A stretch of 64,000 nucleotides of DNA from assembly GCF_012979275.1 (NCBI RefSeq), contig NZ_JABASZ010000014.1:310001-374000 (forward strand), in the 5' to 3' direction. Below the pieces are notes generated by a model. The model made no database searches and was not told the DNA's origin. It saw only the letters and a list, made by a program, of their open reading frames with translations. A program made the position numbers and the translations under genes. Shown piece after piece: positions 35,901-44,450 of this stretch. How positions within the stretch are numbered: the stretch's first letter is position 1; each line of letters starts with the position of its first letter. This stretch comes from Pseudopontixanthobacter vadosimaris (lineage in GTDB: Bacteria > Pseudomonadota > Alphaproteobacteria > Sphingomonadales > Sphingomonadaceae).

Positions 35901-37157
35901 CCCGATGCAGACGCTGTGCCCGAGCAATACGATCTTGCGGTAATCCCGCGTGACGATGTTCCGCGTGAGGGTCTGTCGGCAGCAGTCCACGCCGCGACCT
36001 ATCGTGCCGAACGCTCCGACCTGACCGAAGAAGCATGGGTGCTGGAGCCGCCAGACGTAGCCGCCCTGCTCAAGAAGATTCGTGAGCGCGGCGTATCGCT
36101 TGAGGAATATGCCGGGGCTAGTCCGCTTTACGGCGTGAAGACGGGCTTCAATGAGGCATTTCTGATCGACACCGCCACACGCGATCAGCTTGTTGGCGAT
36201 GACCCGAAAGCAGCCGACATCATCAAGCCCTACCTGCGCGGTCAGGACATTGGCCGCTGGCTGCCGGAGTGGAACGGGCTCTGGATGATCTTCGCTCGGC
36301 GAGGTATCGACATTGAAGAATATCCGAGCGTACTTCGGCATCTCGAGTCTTTCCGAACACAGCTAGAACCCAAACCAGCTAATTGGCAGCCTCCGAAGAA
36401 GGATGCGAAATGGCCAGGTCGGAAGGCCGGAAGTTATCGCTGGTATGAGATTCAGGATGCTGTCGACTACTTTGAGGATTTTGACCGCCCGAAGGTCCTT
36501 TTGCGGCGCATCGCTTTCTATGCCCAAGTCTGCACTGACCAAGGCCAATACATGGTCAATGACTCAGCTTTGATACTGCCGACCGTTGATGAATGGATCG
36601 TCGCCTGCCTCAACTCACCGATCGGCTGGTATTTCCAATTCAAAAAGTTCCCGCACAAGAAGGATGAGGCGCTCGCTTTTGATATTCCTTATATCCGTGA
36701 GTTCCCAATTCCGCAGCTTGAACACGGAAAGCGGGAAGCGTTCCAAGATAATGTTGAGTGCATTAAGACGAACACCGCCATCGTGGAAAAAGCGGATCGA
36801 GCCATTGCTGACTGGCTTGGGTTCGAGTTCCCAAGAGTTACTAGCACCGCCCTTTCCGAGGCCAGCAAGCTCGACAGCGACGGCTTTGTCTCAGCGGTCC
36901 GCGCCGCCCTGCCCAAACGTGAAGGCTTGACCCCGACCCAACTCCGTCGGCTGCGCGAAGCGTTTGCCGAGACCGCCGAGCCTGCCCGGCAGGCACGGAT
37001 CGAATTGCTGGCCCATGAGCGCAGCCTCGCTGCCATGGTCGAGCGCGCCTATGGCCTGACCGACGAGGAAGTTGCTCTCATGTGGCGCACGGCCCCGCCC
37101 CGCATGCCGCTGGCCCCTCCACCCGGGTTAGATCTAAGCGATGACACTGGTGACTGA
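32943..37157 (+). CDS. Single-chain restriction-modification enzyme (Type IIG-like, Eco57I-type methylase domain)
   Basis: 1404 residues from GTG. The N-terminal nuclease-like domain has a D-V-P-D ... V-E-A-K-R-W pattern (PD-(D/E)XK, around residues 90-120). Central N6-adenine methylase: motif I D-P-A-M-G-S-G-H-F near 509 and catalytic G-N-P-P-Y near 880. A coiled region rich in Lys/Glu/Ala lies between (about 690-800), and the C-terminal ~400 residues are likely target recognition. One polypeptide could both methylate and cut DNA. It could alternatively be a PglX-like methylase of a BREX system, but no other BREX gene is nearby. A DUF4145-like gene follows. Confidence 0.8.
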   Translation: MFQGALFTRDWLKQGVTESPEWQNLEISEVEQLYESAQHLLHEHSGHKKPTEAETEDQLIYPLLELLGWQHKSVQQNMTTKGRKDVPDALLFADGDAAEKAKTLEPWQRFRHGAALVEAKRWNRPLDREGQGDQGVPSTQIMHYLRRAAVVADGKMPWGILTNGRHWRLYYQNALSVAEDFFEIDLGKVFGLPGCEPDLLDEPIDPDYAFRLFVLIFGREAFRPSEQGRSFHLIAIEDARRWEERVRKDLADTVFETVFPELITAISLADPDRPETLDDGYAEQVRQAAMFLLYRLLFVLYAEDRNLLPDERGPYADYCLTRLREEIKERHVQRQAQLARSTAYWSRLETIFGAISEGDDDLGIPPYNGGLFAAEGNSLLSRIKLSDETLAKAILPLSHREEEGRLRYINYRDLSVQQLGSIYESILEYGVEIEETGTVRPRSDNEARHRSGSYYTPEPLVSLIIEKTVGPVVEEKREAFEAALASGAKGDDLRAHDPAMALLSLRIVDPAMGSGHFLVSLVDWLSDKVLTAVGDAESMAEGDYTSPLVKLIAELREGIVANAREHYWPIVEDQLDDRHIVRRMVLKRCVHGVDLNPMAVELAKVALWLHSFTVGAPLSFLDHHLRCGNSVLGAWVRPTMDWMQERGALISNRHLAPLANIVREMEKIEGLTDTDIAQVDQSKSLFTTVSEASAPLEAILDLAKADDLMGVLETNVRRPREPADAIRKDGDKRLADMRKALADSTDEAKAEKARVALEKESAKIDRAVAKAREAERKFDRAEAMKLVHEGTFGDPSRIASGEIEVLAADARTELSLDAPEPVQGSLMPSHRPDDRRRALADSLVREARAIAAEQRFFHWEVAFPGVWRDLSSSGRSGGFDAVIGNPPYVRQEEISPIKPALSKAFDTYAGTADLYVYFYEQGTKLLRPGGRMGYVVTNKWLKAGYAEKLRRMFAEDVWVEFLADFGHARHLFPDADVFPCVIAVQKPDADAVPEQYDLAVIPRDDVPREGLSAAVHAATYRAERSDLTEEAWVLEPPDVAALLKKIRERGVSLEEYAGASPLYGVKTGFNEAFLIDTATRDQLVGDDPKAADIIKPYLRGQDIGRWLPEWNGLWMIFARRGIDIEEYPSVLRHLESFRTQLEPKPANWQPPKKDAKWPGRKAGSYRWYEIQDAVDYFEDFDRPKVLLRRIAFYAQVCTDQGQYMVNDSALILPTVDEWIVACLNSPIGWYFQFKKFPHKKDEALAFDIPYIREFPIPQLEHGKREAFQDNVECIKTNTAIVEKADRAIADWLGFEFPRVTSTALSEASKLDSDGFVSAVRAALPKREGLTPTQLRRLREAFAETAEPARQARIELLAHERSLAAMVERAYGLTDEEVALMWRTAPPRMPLAPPPGLDLSDDTGD

Positions 37158-37360
37158 ACTACTCTAGGTTTTTGCTGTCACTGCTAAAGTCCGCAACCGG
37201 CGCACTTCCTGACCTTTCCGCAACCGAACTCCATTGGCTGACTGTGGGCCGGAAGCAGAATGGCGGCTCTAGAGCGGCCAAACCCAAAAAGCGGACTTAG
37301 GATGCGCCGACTTACACGCACACTGTTGGAAAAGTTCGTCAGTGCTCGCTATCGGGCTCT
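37158..37360. other. Intergenic region with degenerate repeat
   Basis: No gene is seen. 37246-37270 (GGGCCGGAAGC...) matches 38114-38138 at 21 of 25 positions. Together with similar fragments at 18369, 46204 and 53755 it suggests relics of an interspersed intergenic sequence. Confidence 0.35.
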
Positions 37361-38104
37361 ATGGCCACGACACCAACAGCAACAAACGCAACGAAGAAGG
37401 GGCACTGTCCCACCTGCGATGGCGAGCGCACCTGCGAAATCCACGGCTCGATCTACAAGGCTTGGGACTGGGAGGACAAGCAATATGGCCATTCGGTCAA
37501 CGGCGGTGTCGACCACTCTGTGCTCGAATGTCAAGGGTGCGAGACGGTCTTCTACGAAACTTCCAGCTGGAACAGCGAAGACACCGATCACTACTACGAT
37601 GCGGCGGGGCAGGAGCAGTATGAGCATCCGAGGGAGATACAAACTTATCCGAAGCCAGAGGCCAAGACGAAGCCGGTATGGTTCGACGCCATGCAAAAGG
37701 CTGACCCCCAGCTGCGCAATATCCTGAGCCAGATGTACGTAGCGCACGACAACCAGGCACACATCCTCACGGCGATAGGACTCAGAACGGCACTGGACCG
37801 TGCAACCGAAGTCCTCGGCATCGACCCGGCCAAGACATTTGATGAGAAACTGAACGAGCTGCGCGACGGAGGGTGGATCGGGCAAACTGAGCGGGACATC
37901 CTCGGCGTTGTTACGGATGCGGGTAATGCGGCTGCGCATCGCGGCTGGGAGCCCGACAGTCAGGAGGTTTCCGAACTGCTCTCATCGCTAGAGGTGTTCC
38001 TCCATCGCGCTTTTATCGTCGGCCAGAAAGCATTAGGCATCAAGAAAAGTATTCCCGCAAAACCCGAGCGGCTGCTCGCCGTTGGGAAGAAGACTACTCC
38101 CTGA
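37361..38104 (+). CDS. DUF4145-like protein with N-terminal zinc ribbon
   Basis: 247 residues. The N-terminal zinc-ribbon-like part has C-P-T-C near residue 16 and C-Q-G-C near 57. The C-terminal helical domain (about 110-230) has A-L-D-R-A-T-E ... F-D-E-K-L-N-E-L ... G-N-A-A-A-H-R-G, the pattern of DUF4145/HEPN-related domains often found beside restriction systems. It follows the restriction-methylation gene on the same strand after 203 bp, so it may be a defence accessory. Whether it has RNase activity cannot be read from sequence; I see no firm R-x4-6-H. Confidence 0.65.
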   Translation: MATTPTATNATKKGHCPTCDGERTCEIHGSIYKAWDWEDKQYGHSVNGGVDHSVLECQGCETVFYETSSWNSEDTDHYYDAAGQEQYEHPREIQTYPKPEAKTKPVWFDAMQKADPQLRNILSQMYVAHDNQAHILTAIGLRTALDRATEVLGIDPAKTFDEKLNELRDGGWIGQTERDILGVVTDAGNAAAHRGWEPDSQEVSELLSSLEVFLHRAFIVGQKALGIKKSIPAKPERLLAVGKKTTP

Positions 38105-38336
38105 CCACAATTGGGGCCGGAAGCGGAAAGGCAGCTTTTATATCTTTGAGCGGATTAAGCGGACAGCGACTGCTGACCGAATCGCAAGCCGGTGCATTAG
38201 AGAATGGTCTGGAGAAACCCCTCTTGGAATAGACTTTTGCCGTCGTTAAAACGCACTTGCAGGACAGCCAACACGGAGCCGAGAGCCACAAAGTAAATCG
38301 GTTTACTATTTAGCGCGCCTTTCCTACCATCCAGTG
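38105..38336. other. Intergenic region with degenerate repeat (38114-38138)
   Basis: No gene is seen. It marks the change from defence genes to the hydrolase/efflux block. The right part (38283-38330) is AT-richer and probably holds the promoter of the hydrolase gene (TAAATCGGTTTACTATTTA near 38292 contains the dyad TAAATcggTTTA). Confidence 0.35.
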
Positions 38337-39242
38337 ATGGCGAGAGAAACCTTTACGATTGAGGGCGCAGGCGCAATTTCTCTTACAGCCGAGGCTGAGG
38401 GGGATGCCTACGCCATACCCGTCCTTCTTGCGCACGGCGGCGGGCAGACACGGCGCGCGTGGAGAAGGGTGGTCAGCGAGCTGGCTCAAGCCGGCTTTCG
38501 CGCAATCGCCTTCGACATGCGCGGTCACGGAGACAGCGATTGGTCGCCATGCGGAGCTTATGAAATGCGCGACTTCGCGGCGGATCTGGTCGCTGCAGCG
38601 TCGCGCCTGGACCAGAAGCCAGCGCTGGTCGGCGCTTCACTGGGCGGGCTCGCCGGACTGATTGCCGCAGGGGAGCTTGCTCCAGGTAGCTTTGCTTCAC
38701 TCACATTGGTCGACATTGCCCCGCGCATGGAGCCTAGCGGTGTGATGCGCGTGGTTGGTTTCATGGAAGAGCATGTCGATAGCGGCTTCGCCTCACCAGA
38801 GGAGGCGGCCGACGTGATCGCTCGCTACATGCCGCATCGTCCCAGGCGGGGCGCGAGCGATGGTCTGAAAAACTATCTGAGGCAGAAGCCGGATGGGCGC
38901 TTCTATTGGCACTGGGACCCTGTGTTTATCCGTAATATAATGTCAGCCAGACAAGGCGACCCAGACAGCCAAGAACGTCAATCGGCAATGCTGAGCCAAG
39001 CTGCGGCGAATCTCACGCTTCCGCTTCACCTCATCCGAGGCGGCTCTAGCGATCTTGTTTCCGAAGAGGCCGTTTTGCATCTGCGACAACTCGTCCCCCA
39101 TGCAGAATACACCGATATTGCCGATGCCACGCACATGGTCGTGGGCGATGCGAACGATGCCTTTTCCGCCGCTATCGTCGATTTCCTAGGGCGCCATCAC
39201 TCTCGCGATACGGCTCAGCCACAGGGGACGAGGGAGCTATGA
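38337..39242 (+). CDS. Alpha/beta hydrolase
   Basis: 301 residues. Typical fold features: oxyanion region L-L-A-H-G-G-G, a D-M-R-G-H-G-D-S loop, nucleophile Ser in G-A-S-L-G-G, and catalytic His in D-A-T-H-M-V-V-G-D near the end. The substrate is unknown; the closest overall style is the lactonase/haloperoxidase-type hydrolases. ATG 38337 is chosen over GTG 38334. Its stop overlaps the thioesterase start (ATGA), so the two act together, perhaps on an acyl-CoA or aromatic compound handled by the nearby efflux system (inference). Confidence 0.8.
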   Translation: MARETFTIEGAGAISLTAEAEGDAYAIPVLLAHGGGQTRRAWRRVVSELAQAGFRAIAFDMRGHGDSDWSPCGAYEMRDFAADLVAAASRLDQKPALVGASLGGLAGLIAAGELAPGSFASLTLVDIAPRMEPSGVMRVVGFMEEHVDSGFASPEEAADVIARYMPHRPRRGASDGLKNYLRQKPDGRFYWHWDPVFIRNIMSARQGDPDSQERQSAMLSQAAANLTLPLHLIRGGSSDLVSEEAVLHLRQLVPHAEYTDIADATHMVVGDANDAFSAAIVDFLGRHHSRDTAQPQGTREL

Positions 39243-39733
39243 TCGATCGAGAGCGCTTGCAGGAAATGCTGCATATAGCGCCGTTTCACCGATGGCTTGG
39301 GCTGGAGATTGCAACATGCTCCGACCAGGGAATCGCGATCACCATGCCATGGCGCGAAGAGATCGTGTCGAACCCTATGATTGGGTCGGCGCATGGAGGG
39401 ATCCTGGCTTCACTGGTCGACCTCACCGGGCTTTATACTCTGCTTGCGGCGGGCGTCGCGGCGAGAGCGACGGCCGATCTGCATGTCAATTACCACCGTT
39501 CTGCAACCTCAGGACCTCTCACTGCTCACGGACAGATCGTGAAGCTCGGGCGACAGATTTCGGTGGCGGAAACCCGGGTTCTCGAGCCCGACGGCAAGTT
39601 GGTCGCCAGCGGCAGGGGCGCCTACTTCTCGTCAACCGGATCAATTGATCAGCGCGGCGGGACTATTGATCTCGAACAGGCTCTTGCCACCCAAGGCCCA
39701 GCGACTTCTGCAGCGCAATCCACGCCAGCGTAA
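39239..39733 (+). CDS. PaaI-like hotdog thioesterase
   Basis: 164 residues. The hotdog helix motif N-P-M-I-G-S-A-H-G-G-I-L-A-S-L-V-D and the following A-T-A-D-L-H-V-N-Y-H-R-S strand match PaaI/YdiI acyl-CoA thioesterases. It is coupled to the hydrolase by a 4-bp overlap. The last 71 bp overlap the 3' end of the convergent efflux lipoprotein gene; the C-terminal ~25 residues are low in conservation, so this may be a read-on tail. Confidence 0.8.
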   Translation: MIDRERLQEMLHIAPFHRWLGLEIATCSDQGIAITMPWREEIVSNPMIGSAHGGILASLVDLTGLYTLLAAGVAARATADLHVNYHRSATSGPLTAHGQIVKLGRQISVAETRVLEPDGKLVASGRGAYFSSTGSIDQRGGTIDLEQALATQGPATSAAQSTPA

Positions 39734-41123
39734 GGGCGCCTTTTGCCCGGACGAGGTCTGCTGAGGCCTGCTGCTGTTCTCGCAGGGCCCGGTTGAGGTC
39801 AGCCTTCGAGATCGCTCCTGCAGCAAAACGTTGGCGGTTCAGGTCCGCCGCGACGTCAGCCTGCTTCTTGATTTGCATACTGGCAGCGAGCGCAACACGC
39901 TGCTGGCCGAAGCGAGCCAAGGCACGTTCGGCGTCTTGCAGTGCCAGAAGCACCGTCTGCTGGTAATTGGCGACTGCTTCGTTGCGCGCCGCCCCGGTTT
40001 GGTCGATCGCAGCGTCTACCCTGCCGAAATCCAGAAAATTCCACTGGAGGCGCGGGATCGCGAGTGCGGAGAATTCGCCGACATCGACAACGTCGTCCAA
40101 CGAGGATCCGCCGAGGCCCAGGATCCCTGTGAAGGACAATTTCGGGAACCGCGCCGCCTCGGCCACCCCGATCCGCGCCGTCGACGCGGCAAGAGACCGT
40201 TCGGCCGCCCTTATGTCAGGCCGACGCGCCACCAGGCTTGCCGGATCGCCAATCGCGACCTGCTCTGGCGGCATGGGAATGGAGCGCACAGTCGTGAGCG
40301 CTGCATCAGCTGATCCCGGCACCTGTCCGGTCAGTATAGCGAGCGCATCAGACAGGACTGCGATATCCGCTTCAGCTTCGGCAAGTTGTGACTTGAGCAC
40401 CTCCAGTTCGGCATTCGCGGTGCCTACCGGGAAAAGCGGCAATGCACCGCGCTGATAGCGTTGGTATGTCAGCGCCAGGATCTCTTCCTGCAACGAAATC
40501 TGCGCCTCAAATTGCTCTGCGCGGAATTGGGCCTCCCGCAAATTGACGTAGGTGCTGGCCACTTGGGCAGTCAACTGGACCTTTGCGTCCTCTGCATTGG
40601 CTACCGTTGCAGCAGCTTGGGCATTGCTGGCCTCAATACGCCTGCGCGAGCCACCGGCAAACTCCAGCTCCCAGTTCGCGTTAAGGCCCACATTGTAAAA
40701 GCTGAGCGAGTCATCGGTTTCTGCGTCAGGATTGGTTTGCTCTGACGGGGGGGGCGCCCCGCCTTGAAGGTCGAGACCAGGAAGCCGGCCCTGCACGGTA
40801 GTGGCCTGTGCCCCAAGCGTTGGCATTCGACCCGCACGGTCTTGCCTGATGGATGCCCGTGCCTGAGCAATGCGCGCCTGCGCTGCGGCGAGCGAGGGGT
40901 TGCCGGACAGCGCAGCCTCCACCAGCCGCGTCAACTCGGGATCGCCGAGCAGCAGCCACCATTGAGCGACAACCGGATCAGATGCGCTCACATCGCTGCC
41001 AGCGCGCACAAAGCGAGCGCCCGTGTCTGCTGACACAACTTCCGGGGGGCCTGCATAATCGGGCCCTGCCGTGCATCCAGCTAGCAAGGCGAAAGTGACA
41101 AGCGGAGGTAGCAAGTGGCGCAT
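39663..41123 (-). CDS. NodT-family outer-membrane efflux lipoprotein
   Basis: 486 residues from M-R-H-L-L-P-P. A signal peptide with lipobox L-L-A-G-C (Cys about residue 16) precedes G-P-D-Y, as in OprM/NodT factors. Two repeats of coiled-coil/beta-barrel type (A-Q-A-R-I-A-Q-A-R-A ... S-L-A-A-S-T-A-R-I-G) follow. It forms the outer-membrane channel of a tripartite pump with the two genes upstream. It starts 10 bp after the transporter stop, within the same operon. An upstream in-frame ATG overlaps the transporter and lacks a signal peptide. Confidence 0.88.
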   Translation of the reverse strand: MRHLLPPLVTFALLAGCTAGPDYAGPPEVVSADTGARFVRAGSDVSASDPVVAQWWLLLGDPELTRLVEAALSGNPSLAAAQARIAQARASIRQDRAGRMPTLGAQATTVQGRLPGLDLQGGAPPPSEQTNPDAETDDSLSFYNVGLNANWELEFAGGSRRRIEASNAQAAATVANAEDAKVQLTAQVASTYVNLREAQFRAEQFEAQISLQEEILALTYQRYQRGALPLFPVGTANAELEVLKSQLAEAEADIAVLSDALAILTGQVPGSADAALTTVRSIPMPPEQVAIGDPASLVARRPDIRAAERSLAASTARIGVAEAARFPKLSFTGILGLGGSSLDDVVDVGEFSALAIPRLQWNFLDFGRVDAAIDQTGAARNEAVANYQQTVLLALQDAERALARFGQQRVALAASMQIKKQADVAADLNRQRFAAGAISKADLNRALREQQQASADLVRAKGALTLAWIALQKSLGLGWQEPVRDQ

Positions 41124-41133
41124 AATCTCGGGC

Positions 41134-42705
41134 TCAGTGCATCGAAAGGGAGACATTTTTCGGGAGCGGCTTGAGGAACAGGGCAAGCGGGACCGTCGCG
41201 AGTGTGAGAAGTCCCATCACCAGAAAGACGTCATTGTAGGTCATGATGAACGCTTCGCGCTGGAGAGTGCCGCCGAGTGCCGCCATCGCTCGTTCCATAT
41301 CGCCCAGGCTTCGCGCCAGTCCGTCGAGATAGGTCTGCAGCGAAACGCTGTTCGCATTCAGCGTTTCTTCCATGCGCCTCGTATGGTGCCAAATTCGCTG
41401 GTCCTGGAACGAAGCGAGGGCCGAAAGGGCGAATGATCCGCCAAGATTGCGGGCCGCGTTGAAAATGCCCGAGGCATCGCCCGCGTCTTCCTTGGCCACC
41501 GACGCAACCGTTGCCTGATTCAGGAACATCATCGCGAGTATCATTCCGGCCCCGCGGATAAGCTGACTTTCAGTGAAGACAGCGCCGCCGGATTCGGCAG
41601 TCAGACTCGTGCTGACAAAGCAGCTGATCGCCATCAGCAGCATTCCGGTGCCGACGGCAATGCGGATGTCCACCTTGCGGATCATCAGGGGCAGAACCGG
41701 CATCAGGAGAAAGGCCGGGACACCCATCCAGAAGATGACCAGTCCCGTCTGAAAAGCATTAAAGTCAGAGATGATCGCCAGAAACTGCGGAATGACATAG
41801 GTCGAACCATACATCACCATGCCCAGGGCGAGCGCCATGATCGCGACGCTGGCGAACTGTCGATTGAGCAGAAGCCGAAGTTTCAAGACCGGCTTGCTTG
41901 CTTTCACTTGTCCGTAAATCAAACAGGCAAAGCCGATAATGGTCACCACCGTTAGCCAGCGAATGAGTGAGGACTCGAACCATTCCTCATGGTGCCCTTC
42001 CTCGAGTACAACAGTCAGACCGCCCAGTCCGAGGATCAGCCCGAGAATGCCAGCCCAATCGGCGTCCGTGAGATATTCCCACTTGGGCTTCTCGTGAGGC
42101 AGCCCGATAAACAGCAGGAGCAGCAGGGTTGCGCAGACTGGCACATTGACGAAAAAGGCATAGTGCCAGCTCAGGTTCTCGGTCAGCCAGCCGCCGATCA
42201 ATGGCCCCATCACGGGGCCAAGAACCACAGTCATGCCGAACAGGGCCATTCCGATTGGCTGTTGGTGCGGCGGCAATCGTTTAGCCACAATAGTCATTGC
42301 GGTCGGAATGAGGACACCGCCCGTGAAGCCCTGGCCCGTGCGGCCGATGATCATGGTAGTAAGGTCGGTGGCAACCCCGCATAGCACCGAAAAAGCGGTG
42401 AACGCGCTGACCGCTATAATGAGAAGGGTTCGCAGACCGAACAGCCGTTCCAGCCAGGCGCTCAGCGGAATGACGACGATTTCAGCGACAAGAAACGAAG
42501 TTGCGATCCAGGTTCCTTCTGTCCCGCTGGCCCCGATCTCGCCCTGAATGACCGGAAGAGCCGAATTGACGATCGAGATGTCCAGCGTGGCGAGCATGGC
42601 GCCAAGCGCGCCCGCGGCCACAGCGACCCAGGCGGTAGCGTCTGCGTTCTTTCGGCTCCCGGCCGGCCCGATCGAAGTGTCCTGCGCTGCCAGTATCTCG
42701 GTCAT
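41134..42705 (-). CDS. EmrB/QacA-type MFS drug transporter (DHA2)
   Basis: 523 residues with 14 hydrophobic segments, normal for DHA2 pumps. The first helices carry L-A-T-L-D-I-S-I-V-N-S-A-L-P, the DHA2 motif D-x-x-I-V-x-x-A-L-P, and the sequence G-R-T-G-Q-G-F-T-G-G belongs to helix 4/5. It would export hydrophobic drugs or aromatic compounds by proton antiport together with the periplasmic adaptor gene that overlaps it by 4 bp and the NodT-like channel. Confidence 0.9.
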   Translation of the reverse strand: MTEILAAQDTSIGPAGSRKNADATAWVAVAAGALGAMLATLDISIVNSALPVIQGEIGASGTEGTWIATSFLVAEIVVIPLSAWLERLFGLRTLLIIAVSAFTAFSVLCGVATDLTTMIIGRTGQGFTGGVLIPTAMTIVAKRLPPHQQPIGMALFGMTVVLGPVMGPLIGGWLTENLSWHYAFFVNVPVCATLLLLLFIGLPHEKPKWEYLTDADWAGILGLILGLGGLTVVLEEGHHEEWFESSLIRWLTVVTIIGFACLIYGQVKASKPVLKLRLLLNRQFASVAIMALALGMVMYGSTYVIPQFLAIISDFNAFQTGLVIFWMGVPAFLLMPVLPLMIRKVDIRIAVGTGMLLMAISCFVSTSLTAESGGAVFTESQLIRGAGMILAMMFLNQATVASVAKEDAGDASGIFNAARNLGGSFALSALASFQDQRIWHHTRRMEETLNANSVSLQTYLDGLARSLGDMERAMAALGGTLQREAFIMTYNDVFLVMGLLTLATVPLALFLKPLPKNVSLSMH

Positions 42706-43829
42706 TGAGTCCGACTCGAGATCTCTTCCAATTCGCCGGCAGCATTCCGGGTGTCGACAACAGCCACAACCGACATGCCGGGAACGAGCAATCTACGCAC
42801 TTCAGGGGGAGCATCGATAGCGATGCGGACGGGTATCCGTTGAACGATCTTGGTAAAGTTGCCGGTGGCGTTTTCGGGGGGGAGGATGGAAAATTCCGCG
42901 CCCGTTCCTGGCGATATGCTGTCCACTCGTCCCGCGATCTCAAGGTCTGGCAGGGCGTCAACTTCGAGCCTGACGCTCTGGCCGGCCCGGATGAGGCCGA
43001 CCTGAGTTTCTTTGAAGTTCGCGGTCACGTAGATCGCGCTCACCGGAACAACCGTCATCAAACGTTGACCCGGTTGCACGAACTGGCCCACCCTCACCGA
43101 GAGATCGCCGACGCGGCCGGCCTTGCTGGCGCGCAGCAAGGTCGATTCAACCGTAAGGTCGGCTGTTTCCAGCTGAGCGCGAGCAGCGTCCGCCTGCGCC
43201 TGGGTCTGGCTGATCTGCTCGAACAGGGTCCCCCGGCGAGCGGTCGCGGCAGCCACCGCCGCCTGCGCAGCGGCGAGTTCGGCCCGCGCCTGCCGCGCCT
43301 GCGCCTCATACTGGTCTAGCTTTTCCCGCGGTTCGGCTCCTGTCGCGACAAGGGGCCGATATCGCGCCACCTGGTCGTTCGCGAGGTCGAGTGCTGCGCG
43401 CGCGGCGGCGAGTTGGCCCCGCGCCTGGCGAATGGCTGCATCCTGTTCGGCTACCTGAGAACGGATTGTGTCGGCACCGGCCAGGGTCGCAGCGATCTGT
43501 GCGCGCGCCTGTTGCGCTTGCGCCTGATAATCCCGCAGATCCAGTTGTACGAGGGCTCCGCCGCGAGCAACTTGCTCGTTCTCCCCCACGAAGACCTCTT
43601 CGACGTATCCCGCTACCTTGGAAGAGATAACGACGCTGTCGGCAGCGACATAGGCGTTATCGGTCGACTGCATGTACTGTCCGTAGGTTACGTGCCGGTA
43701 GTACCACCAGATCCCGCCAAGCAGCACGGCAAGACCAACGATGATTAGCACGATGCGCAAGCCACGCCGCGATTGCGGTTTCGTTGGGGTTGTGCCCTCC
43801 TGCTCCGGTTGGTTGGAGTTATCGGTCAT
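42702..43829 (-). CDS. HlyD/EmrA-family periplasmic adaptor
   Basis: 375 residues. One N-terminal membrane span (about 23-45), then a lipoyl/barrel-sandwich half (V-V-I-S-S-K-V-A-G-Y-V-E-E-V), a long coiled-coil hairpin rich in Ala/Gln/Arg, and the second half (L-L-R-A-S-K-A-G-R-V-G). It links the inner-membrane transporter to the outer channel. First gene of the efflux operon, divergent from the marR gene across 125 bp. Confidence 0.9.
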   Translation of the reverse strand: MTDNSNQPEQEGTTPTKPQSRRGLRIVLIIVGLAVLLGGIWWYYRHVTYGQYMQSTDNAYVAADSVVISSKVAGYVEEVFVGENEQVARGGALVQLDLRDYQAQAQQARAQIAATLAGADTIRSQVAEQDAAIRQARGQLAAARAALDLANDQVARYRPLVATGAEPREKLDQYEAQARQARAELAAAQAAVAAATARRGTLFEQISQTQAQADAARAQLETADLTVESTLLRASKAGRVGDLSVRVGQFVQPGQRLMTVVPVSAIYVTANFKETQVGLIRAGQSVRLEVDALPDLEIAGRVDSISPGTGAEFSILPPENATGNFTKIVQRIPVRIAIDAPPEVRRLLVPGMSVVAVVDTRNAAGELEEISSRTQ

Positions 43830-43954
43830 CTGATTCTTTCGGCAGCCTCAGTAAAAGGTGAACGCGTCTCGCGCCCTATGAGCCGTGAGTCAAATAGTAA
43901 AGGCGTTTAGCAGTTTGCATTTGGGCATCCGAGGCTATCCGACTACACAGCGCT

Positions 43955-44446
43955 ATGGATGAAAAACCAGATACCATGTCACGGTCTCAGCGTCGGCAGA
44001 AGGTCATCACCGATGATGACCGCATTCTCTATCTTATGGACGAGATCAGTCGCGGCGCGCGCAGAGTGTACGATGCGAGGGTCGCCAGGATCGGTCTCAA
44101 TCAGACACAGTGGAGGATCATCGGACAACTTCTTCGCGATCCTGCCCTTACGCAGGCTGAAATCGCCAAGAAACTGGAACTGGAATCGGCGACCATCGGC
44201 CAGGCGGTTGCAGGTCTTTGCGCACGCGGGCTGATGAAAAGGCTTCGAGCTGAGACGGATCGGCGAGCGTGGCAGCTCATCCTCACGGAGCAGCTTGACG
44301 ATCTGCTGCCCGAACTGAGAGGCTCCGCGGATAGGCTTCATGATCTTCTTTGGCGCGACATTGCCGCCGACGAGAAGCGAACGTTGCAGCAGATTCTTGA
44401 AAGGGTATCGAAAAATCTGGACCAACTCCGGGCCGAGGCTGAGTAA
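43955..44446 (+). CDS. MarR-family transcriptional regulator
   Basis: 163 residues. Winged HTH: L-N-Q-T-Q-W-R-I-I-G-Q-L-L ... L-T-Q-A-E-I-A-K-K-L-E-L-E-S-A-T-I-G-Q-A-V and the wing R-A-E-T-D-R-R-A-W-Q-L. Divergent from the EmrAB/NodT-like operon, so it is the likely repressor, relieved by a pump substrate. ATG at 43976 is an alternative start. The 125-bp intergenic region has an imperfect dyad around 43888-43914 that could be its operator. Confidence 0.85.
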   Translation: MDEKPDTMSRSQRRQKVITDDDRILYLMDEISRGARRVYDARVARIGLNQTQWRIIGQLLRDPALTQAEIAKKLELESATIGQAVAGLCARGLMKRLRAETDRRAWQLILTEQLDDLLPELRGSADRLHDLLWRDIAADEKRTLQQILERVSKNLDQLRAEAE

Positions 44447-44450
44447 AATC

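Noticed and set aside
32943-37157. BREX methylase PglX as the identity of the large methylase gene
   Set aside because: No BrxA/B/C/Z or L genes nearby, and an N-terminal nuclease-like domain favours a single-chain restriction enzyme.
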